Source: Paenibacillus sp. FSL H8-0048
GTDB taxonomy: Bacteria > Bacillota > Bacilli > Paenibacillales > Paenibacillaceae
Direction of reading: 5' to 3'
Length of the DNA stretch: 64,000 nt
NCBI RefSeq assembly: GCF_038002825.1
Contig: NZ_JBBODF010000001.1
Location: forward strand, 6,324,001-6,388,000
A program made the translations under genes and the position numbers. Under the pieces are notes generated by a model, which saw only the letters and a list, made by a program, of their open reading frames with translations, did no database searches and was not told the origin of the DNA. This document shows positions 60,639 to 64,000 of this stretch, in pieces (within the stretch, counting starts at the first letter, position 1; the number at the start of each line of letters is the position of its first letter).

Positions 60639-62723
60639 TTAGATGGAGCAGGCCAGGCATTCCTCGACAGACAATTTGTTGGTCCGGGTATAGTACAGGG
60701 ATTTCAGCCCTTTGTGCGCCGCATACAGGTAAGAACGGGCCAGCTCACGGGTGGTGACATCACTGTTCACATGCAGGACTGTTGAAATACCCTGGTCGAT
60801 ATGAGGCTGAATCTCCGCGATCAGATCAATGACCTTGAACTGGTCCATCTGGTAGGCGGATTTATAATAGAACACATTGTCCGGACGCAGGTAAGGCATC
60901 GGATAGTAGGTGGTCGAGTTGGCATACGTGCGGGTCTCGATCTGCTCTACAATCGGCATGACACTGGAGGTAGCATTCTGGATGTACGAGATGCTCGCAG
61001 TCGGCGCAATTGCCAGACGGTAGGCATGGTACAGGCCGTGCTTCATCACCTTGTCACGCAGCTCTTTCCAATCCTCTGTAGTAGGAATGGTGATGCCCTC
61101 GAACAGCTCCTGCGCTTTTGCCGTAACCGGACGGTAGTCTGTAGTCAGATAACGGTCGAAATACACGCCGCTGGCGTAGTCGGACTGCTCGAATCCATAG
61201 AACGTTTCGCCGGTCTCAGCGGCAATCTCCATGCTTTTCTCAATGGAATGGAAGTTCATCGTCATGAAGAAGGTGCGTGCGAAATCACGGGCCTGCTCAC
61301 TCTCATAAGCGACTTTATTCTTGGCAAAATAACCATGCAGGTTCATTACGCCCAGACCCACGGAGTGCATTTCCTTGTTCGCCTTAGCCACGCCTGGAGC
61401 GTTGGAGACAGTTGTCATATCGCTGACAGCCGTCAGTGCGAGCATGCCCTCATGTACGGATTCACGGATCTTACCGTGCTCCATCACGTTCACGATGTTG
61501 AGGGAAGCCAGGTTGCAGCTGATATCGCGGCGGATCTCGTCCTGCTGTCCGTAGTCGTTAATCTCCGAAGTCTCCTGCAATTGGAAAATCTCCGTGCACA
61601 GGTTCGACATCTTGATCTGGCCCACACCCCGCAGGGCATGAGCAGCATTGGCGTTGCTCTTGTTCATAATATATGGATAGCCCGATTCAAGCTGAATCAT
61701 GGCGATCTTGGTCAGCATGTCGCGTGCGCTCATGGCGATTCTTTTCTTCACACGCGGATCGGCAAGCAGGGTATCATACATGACATCCAGGTCCATGTCA
61801 TCCAGATGCGTACCATACGCCTGGTAGACCGTGTAAGGAGCGAACACATGCAGCGGCTGATTATCCTGCGCCAGCTTATAGAAGCGGTTAGGCACGATCA
61901 GGCCGATAGACAACGTCTTCAGGCGTGTCCGTTCGTCGGCGTTAATCTTCTTGCTGTCCAGGAACTCCAGTACATCCCAGCCAAAAATATTATAATAAGC
62001 CGCACCCGAACCCTTACGCTGGCCCATCTGGTCCGCATAGGAGAAGCCGTCTTCCATGAGCTTCAGGACAGGCATGATGCCTTTGGCCGCATCCTCGACA
62101 CCCTTAATCGTCTCGCCGCGCGAGCGCAGCTTGGACAGATTGACGGCAACGCCGCCCCCGATTTTTGACAGCTGCATGCAGGTATTCAGCACATAGTTGA
62201 TCGAATTGAGCGAGTCATCCATTTCCAGCAGGAAGCAGGAGACCATCTCGCCGCGGCGGCTTTTGCCGGCATTGAGGAAGGTTGGTGTCGCCGGCTGCAG
62301 GCGCTGTTCCATCATCGAGCGCGCGAGAGTACAGGCAGTTTCCACGTTGCCCCGTCCCAGATGCAGAGCCACTACCGCTACGCGGTCCGGATAATGCTCC
62401 AGGTACTGCTTACGGTCATTGGTTTTGACGGCATAGTCGGTATAGAACTTGGAAGCCGCCATATAGGAAGGGAAGCGGAAATTATATTCATGGGCGATCC
62501 GGTAGACATCCTCCATCTCAGCAGCGGAGTAGCGGTCGTACAGGTCCTCGTAGTAGTCATTTGCAATCATATAATCAATCTTGGCTTTCGTATCTGTGAA
62601 GGTCAGGCTGCGCCGCTCCACATCCTGCATGAACTCGGCTACTGCCTCCTGGTCCTTATCCAATTGGAAAAAGCCGCTTTCGTCTCTCTTCATCAACATG
62701 TTGTTCAATTCAATATGCCGCAA
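60639..62723 (-). CDS. nrdE: Class Ib ribonucleotide reductase, large subunit NrdE
   Basis: Catalytic subunit, 694 residues, reducing ribonucleoside diphosphates. Conserved parts include TPTFLNAGKSRRGEMVSCFLLEMDDSLNSI, VNLSKLRSRGE and CNLASLNIVNVM. The C-terminal redox pair is in EECLACSI. It lacks an N-terminal ATP-cone, which is usual for class Ib. Its start overlaps the nrdI stop by 14 bp, so translation is coupled. Confidence 0.96.
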   Translation of the reverse strand: MRHIELNNMLMKRDESGFFQLDKDQEAVAEFMQDVERRSLTFTDTKAKIDYMIANDYYEDLYDRYSAAEMEDVYRIAHEYNFRFPSYMAASKFYTDYAVKTNDRKQYLEHYPDRVAVVALHLGRGNVETACTLARSMMEQRLQPATPTFLNAGKSRRGEMVSCFLLEMDDSLNSINYVLNTCMQLSKIGGGVAVNLSKLRSRGETIKGVEDAAKGIMPVLKLMEDGFSYADQMGQRKGSGAAYYNIFGWDVLEFLDSKKINADERTRLKTLSIGLIVPNRFYKLAQDNQPLHVFAPYTVYQAYGTHLDDMDLDVMYDTLLADPRVKKRIAMSARDMLTKIAMIQLESGYPYIMNKSNANAAHALRGVGQIKMSNLCTEIFQLQETSEINDYGQQDEIRRDISCNLASLNIVNVMEHGKIRESVHEGMLALTAVSDMTTVSNAPGVAKANKEMHSVGLGVMNLHGYFAKNKVAYESEQARDFARTFFMTMNFHSIEKSMEIAAETGETFYGFEQSDYASGVYFDRYLTTDYRPVTAKAQELFEGITIPTTEDWKELRDKVMKHGLYHAYRLAIAPTASISYIQNATSSVMPIVEQIETRTYANSTTYYPMPYLRPDNVFYYKSAYQMDQFKVIDLIAEIQPHIDQGISTVLHVNSDVTTRELARSYLYAAHKGLKSLYYTRTNKLSVEECLACSI

Positions 62724-63069
62724 CCCGGTCCACCTCCTGTTTTATGCGCTGTACGTCCCCGAAGGTTCCAGACAATTCAAACTTGCCGACCACCGGTACG
62801 TTGTAACGCTGTGCAATCAGATCTGCGCTGTGCGCGTATAGCTCACCCCAGTTTTTGTTGCCGCTTGCGGCGATGCCCTTCAGCCTGGAATGGTTTCGTT
62901 CAAGGAATGTTGACACCTTCTCTGGAATCTGTCCAAATCCGGTAGTGTATGTAACAAGCACGTAAGGCTCGTCGATCGTCATATGCTCTTCGATTTGAAC
63001 CGCCGGAAGCTTCAATTTATTAATGAATCTTCTAACGTTGCCGGTCTTGGAATCGTAAGCAATCAACAT
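62710..63069 (-). CDS. nrdI: NrdI flavodoxin-like activator of NrdF
   Basis: The 119-residue flavoprotein supplies the oxidant for the Mn-tyrosyl radical cofactor of NrdF. Family motifs are AYDSKTGNVRRFINKL (FMN loop), VTYTTGFGQIP and ASGNKNWGELYAHSADLI. ATG at 63069 follows TAGGAGG; upstream in-frame codons lack such a site. It is the first gene of the operon, under the tandem NrdR boxes. Confidence 0.93.
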   Translation of the reverse strand: MLIAYDSKTGNVRRFINKLKLPAVQIEEHMTIDEPYVLVTYTTGFGQIPEKVSTFLERNHSRLKGIAASGNKNWGELYAHSADLIAQRYNVPVVGKFELSGTFGDVQRIKQEVDRVAAY

Positions 63070-63158
63070 GGCTCCTAACCTCCTATAACATGTAGCCCAT
63101 TCTACTTGACAAATGAAGAATAGCGGTTTTACTAGATTTATGGGCTTAGCTCTTATAT

Positions 63159-63212
63159 ACACTATATTTAGTAATGCTTAATCATTTTATATACCATATA
63201 TTGAAAAGTCAA
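63159..63212 (-). promoter_or_regulatory. nrdIEF promoter with tandem NrdR boxes
   Basis: On the minus strand TTGACT (63207-63212) and TAAAAT (63184-63189) have a 17-bp spacer. Two 16-bp boxes resembling ACACWATATATWGTGT lie at 63159-63174 (plus strand ACACTATATTTAGTAA) and 63191-63206 (ATACCATATATTGAAA). They are 32 bp apart, the usual three-turn spacing for NrdR. Confidence 0.85.
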
Positions 63213-63418
63213 GCGGTGAACAAGCCCTCACAGCCGCCCAAAATGCCTCTCTAAATCGCCAATCCCACGCCCCGCCTGCATTCTATTCTCTTATAATTAA
63301 TTAGTATTTTTTTTAAGCATTTTGCTGCGTTGAGGAATGGCTCGAACGGGGCATTTGGAGAAGGGGAAGCGGCTATAAAATTTGAAAGCGCTCTGCCGTC
63401 GGCGGATGGAGTTTTGAT

Positions 63419-63550
63419 GGCACTTCTTACATTAGACGCTGCTCCAATTTTTTGGGGGATCAGATCTGTTGTATTTTGTACACTTGATTTCAGCTAACAG
63501 GGGCTAATTGAGCAGATTCTCGAAATTCTAATGCAGGAACTGCAATCAGT
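63419..63550. repeat. Copies of the 20-bp palindrome family upstream of the sigma factor gene
   Basis: The 446-bp gap between the nrd promoter and the sigma factor gene has no credible gene. It contains GGCACTTCTTACATTAGACG (63419), TTGTATTTTGTACACTTGAT (about 63469) and a reverse unit TTCTAATGCAGGAACTGC (63526-63543). These match the family seen at 7.9 and 50.8 kb. Confidence 0.6.
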
Positions 63551-63658
63551 ACATTCAGCAAACAATAATTGATGGCGAGGGCGGCGTGCCCCAAGATTTT
63601 CAATAACAGGGAACCATATCGGTCGGCAGGAGTCTTATTAGGTGAGAGGGGAGAGAAC

Positions 63659-64000
63659 ATGCAGAGTAAAGAACTAACGTATAGCATGACCTGTGCCTCA
63701 TCGGTATCGCTGCGTGAGATGATGGAGACCTACGGGCAGGATGTATGGAATTATGCTTTTTTCTTAACCCGCAGCCGGGAGCAGGCGAATGATATCAGCC
63801 AGGAGGTATTCCTCAAGGCCTACAAGAGCATCGGCAAGTACCGGGGACAGTCCACTCTGAAAACCTGGCTGCTCACCATTACCCGCAACACCGCGTTCAG
63901 CTTAAGGAAGAGCAGCTTCTGGCGGAGGTTCGTTCCGCTGGGCAGCCATCAGGATAAGGGGGGTGCCTTGTCCGCAGAACAAGAGGCTATCGGCAATCAG
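63659..64000 (+). CDS. ECF-type RNA polymerase sigma factor, 3' end outside window
   Basis: The reading frame is open from ATG at 63659 to the last base (114 codons seen). The ribosome-binding site is GAGAGGGGAGAG. The region-2 motif reads DISQEVFLKAYKSIGKYRGQSTLKTWLLTITRNTA, with FFLTRSREQAND before it, which is typical of extracytoplasmic-function sigma factors. Region 4 is beyond the edge, and any anti-sigma gene downstream cannot be seen. Confidence 0.85.
   Translation, partial: MQSKELTYSMTCASSVSLREMMETYGQDVWNYAFFLTRSREQANDISQEVFLKAYKSIGKYRGQSTLKTWLLTITRNTAFSLRKSSFWRRFVPLGSHQDKGGALSAEQEAIGNQ

Overview
The window is a chromosomal piece of about 55% GC from a Gram-positive, spore-forming, plant-polymer-degrading Bacillota, most likely a Paenibacillus. 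This rests on strong AGGAGG ribosome-binding sites, a CymR/MnmA/IscS sulfur set, a comER/comEA-EB-EC competence block, class Ib nrdIEF with NrdR boxes, an SLH-anchored glucanase and a non-cellulosomal GH9/GH48 cellulase pair. No database was consulted; family names rest on recognised motifs.

Layout. 1-3945: end of a GH9 cellulase, then a GH48 cellobiohydrolase, both ending in CBM3. 4117-7721: mnmA, cymR, a VanZ-like protein and a small exosporium-like protein. 8636-10655: a Y-family polymerase operon behind two LexA-type boxes. 10652-23740: an AraC regulator next to a 13-gene operon carrying four glutathionyl-hydroquinone-reductase-like paralogues, an iron-type dehydrogenase, a sulfonate-type ABC importer, an aminotransferase, a cystine-type ABC importer and a GNAT. 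23781-29095: GH13 neopullulanase, SRAP protein, TudS-like protein, cysteine desulfurase, PRC-barrel and zinc-ribbon proteins. 29650-43409: a beta-glucan block with an SLH-GH16 laminarinase, cellodextrin phosphorylase, a YesMN-type two-component system, an oligosaccharide-binding lipoprotein and a GH16 lichenase. 43603-48576: AI-2E transporter, leucine T-box leader, about 1 kb of repeats, leuS. 48715-54538: competence genes. 54691-58387: a small membrane protein and a two-component/ABC-2 module. 58410-63069: hydrolase and nrdIEF. 63659 to the end: an ECF sigma factor cut by the window edge.

How the genes work together. Extracellular GH9/GH48 cellulases and GH16 glucanases cut cellulose and mixed-linkage or beta-1,3-glucans. 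Imported cellodextrins can be split by the GH94 phosphorylase without ATP. The local YesMN pair and lipoprotein are probably the sensing arm, since no permeases are encoded beside them. CymR, the cysteine desulfurase, MnmA and the large operon with two importers all point to sulfur economy; the operon's true substrate is not decided by sequence.

The most unusual material is non-coding. Two tandem arrays have exact 51-bp and 52-bp periods, each unit centred on a small palindrome. A roughly 200-bp element with terminal inverted repeats has internal stem arms that change between copies yet stay complementary, and one copy sits inside another. A dispersed 20-bp imperfect palindrome recurs in at least three intergenic regions. 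The array and the nested element lie between the leuS T-box attenuator and the leuS start codon.
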